Shown here one piece after another: positions 4,802 to 5,489 of a stretch of DNA of 5,489 nt. The notes below the pieces were generated by a model. It was not told where the DNA came from. It made no database searches and worked only from the letters and a program-made list of their open reading frames with translations. This DNA comes from Bacteroidota bacterium (GTDB lineage Bacteria; Bacteroidota; Bacteroidia; Bacteroidales; UBA4417). Each line of letters starts with the position of its first letter. Positions within the stretch are counted from its first letter, which is position 1. The stretch lies in the NCBI GenBank assembly GCA_020048595.1, contig JAIFMH010000221.1, forward strand, positions 1 through 5,489. The letters run 5' to 3'. Made by a program: the position numbers and the translations under genes.

Positions 4802-5489
4802 ATGAAAAATAAATACCTGTTTCTAAGCATACTGTTCTGTCTGTACCATTTCGGTGCCTATTCGCAAAAAAGCAAAGTGAATGACTCTCTTGCTGCAAAA
4901 TCAAAAAATGAAGCTGATGCAACAATCCTATACCAGGAGCATATTCTTGATTCGTTGGTTAAAGCGCGTTTGCAGGGTGAACTTGTAGAGTCCTCAGGCG
5001 ACAGCCGTAAAACAAGAGAACTGGAAGCGAAGCTCAGGAAGATCGAAGAAAAGGATTCGTTGCGTAGAGTTGAATTAATGCAGAAAATAGATACGCTTAA
5101 ATTACACGCTAAAGGGTATGCAGTTGCACCATTTAACGACACTTTATTTTTTGTGTATGCTAAGATGGTGTCGTATTCGCCGGAGGAACGTGTAAAAAGC
5201 ATTAACAAACGAATTCAACAGGTATACCAGGATCCATTATTTAATCCTGATTCGCTCAAGTTATCAGAAACTGAATTGGGAACTGAAATAGATTACAAAA
5301 ATCACCTGATAATTATGATGGTGAGTAAAGTGGATGGTTTAATAGTGAACAAAGACGACAAACAGCTGGCTACCGAATACCTTAATCTGATCAGAACAGC
5401 AATTGTTAAAGAGAAAGAGGCTCACAGCTTTGTAAGCTGGCTGAAACGCATCGGTTTGGTGTTATTGATTATTGCAGGATTGAGCCTGG
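4802..5489 (+). CDS. Probable MscS-family mechanosensitive channel, N-terminal 229 residues (runs off window)
   Basis: ATG 4802 opens a frame with no stop to the window end (229 codons plus one base). Residues 1-21 are a signal peptide (MKNKYLFLSILFCLYHFGAYS) followed by Gln22. The periplasmic part has a charged, probably coiled-coil helix (about 68-100, rich in Glu, Lys and Arg). A block follows at 109-138 whose key features are NDTLFFVYAK and YSPEERVKSINKRI. That 'DTLF-x-(I/V)-x4-x-(F/Y)S-x-EER' pattern, then a D/E-rich segment and VSKVDGLIVNKDDKQLATEY (174-193), is what I know from the N-terminal domains of Bacteroidota MscS-type channels. A hydrophobic helix starts near 216 (IGLVLLIIAGLSL), as expected for the first membrane segment. 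The pore and MscS beta-domain would lie beyond the window, so the assignment rests on the N-terminal domain only. The channel would sit in the inner membrane and open under osmotic downshock. Upstream DNA ends AAAAATACAGCCGT, without a Shine-Dalgarno sequence. Confidence 0.7.
   Translation, partial: MKNKYLFLSILFCLYHFGAYSQKSKVNDSLAAKSKNEADATILYQEHILDSLVKARLQGELVESSGDSRKTRELEAKLRKIEEKDSLRRVELMQKIDTLKLHAKGYAVAPFNDTLFFVYAKMVSYSPEERVKSINKRIQQVYQDPLFNPDSLKLSETELGTEIDYKNHLIIMMVSKVDGLIVNKDDKQLATEYLNLIRTAIVKEKEAHSFVSWLKRIGLVLLIIAGLSL

Noticed and set aside
4858..5208. Minus-strand 116-codon open frame
   Set aside because: It lies entirely antisense to the channel gene, whose N-terminal domain motifs are recognisable. 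Its Ser-rich product looks like antisense translation.

Overview
The window looks like chromosomal DNA from a member of the Bacteroidota, probably an environmental or free-living lineage. I cannot place it below phylum from sequence alone. The evidence is: four signal peptides that end just before a glutamine (the Bacteroidota 'Q-rule' pattern); A-rich leaders with no Shine-Dalgarno sequence in front of the genes; a good match to the phylum's -7 promoter element TAnnTTTG; a PorT-like small outer-membrane barrel; a DUF3667 zinc-ribbon membrane protein; and AT-rich intergenic DNA.

Layout. The left third (1-1792) is on the minus strand and reads right to left: a PorT-type beta-barrel protein (1792-1079), an exported protein of uncharacterised family (985-290), and the N-terminus of a lipoprotein cut by the window edge (102-1). 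A 437-bp divergent intergenic region (1793-2229) follows, with a promoter candidate facing each way. The rest is on the plus strand: a DUF3667 zinc-ribbon/multi-pass membrane protein (2230-2961), a DUF202 small membrane protein (3032-3436), a 388-bp spacer rich in repeats (3437-3824), an outer-membrane beta-barrel protein (3825-4640), and the N-terminal 229 residues of a probable MscS-type mechanosensitive channel (4802 to the window end).

How they fit together. Every gene encodes a cell-envelope protein: outer-membrane barrels, exported or lipid-anchored proteins, and inner-membrane proteins. None is an enzyme with a visible active site, and no pathway joins them. The two left-hand exported genes and the lipoprotein could be co-transcribed or form loose neighbours. 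DUF3667 and DUF202 are 70 bp apart on the same strand and may form a two-gene unit.

I found no mobile element, phage gene, CRISPR array, RNA gene or toxin-antitoxin pair, and no clear sign of an undescribed multi-gene system. The most unusual DNA is the 3437-3824 spacer. It carries a degenerate 14-bp CCCAA-type tandem repeat whose minus strand forms a textbook G-quadruplex motif, a second cluster of the same repeat, an inverted repeat linking the two, and a separate 7-bp TTCCGAC tandem.
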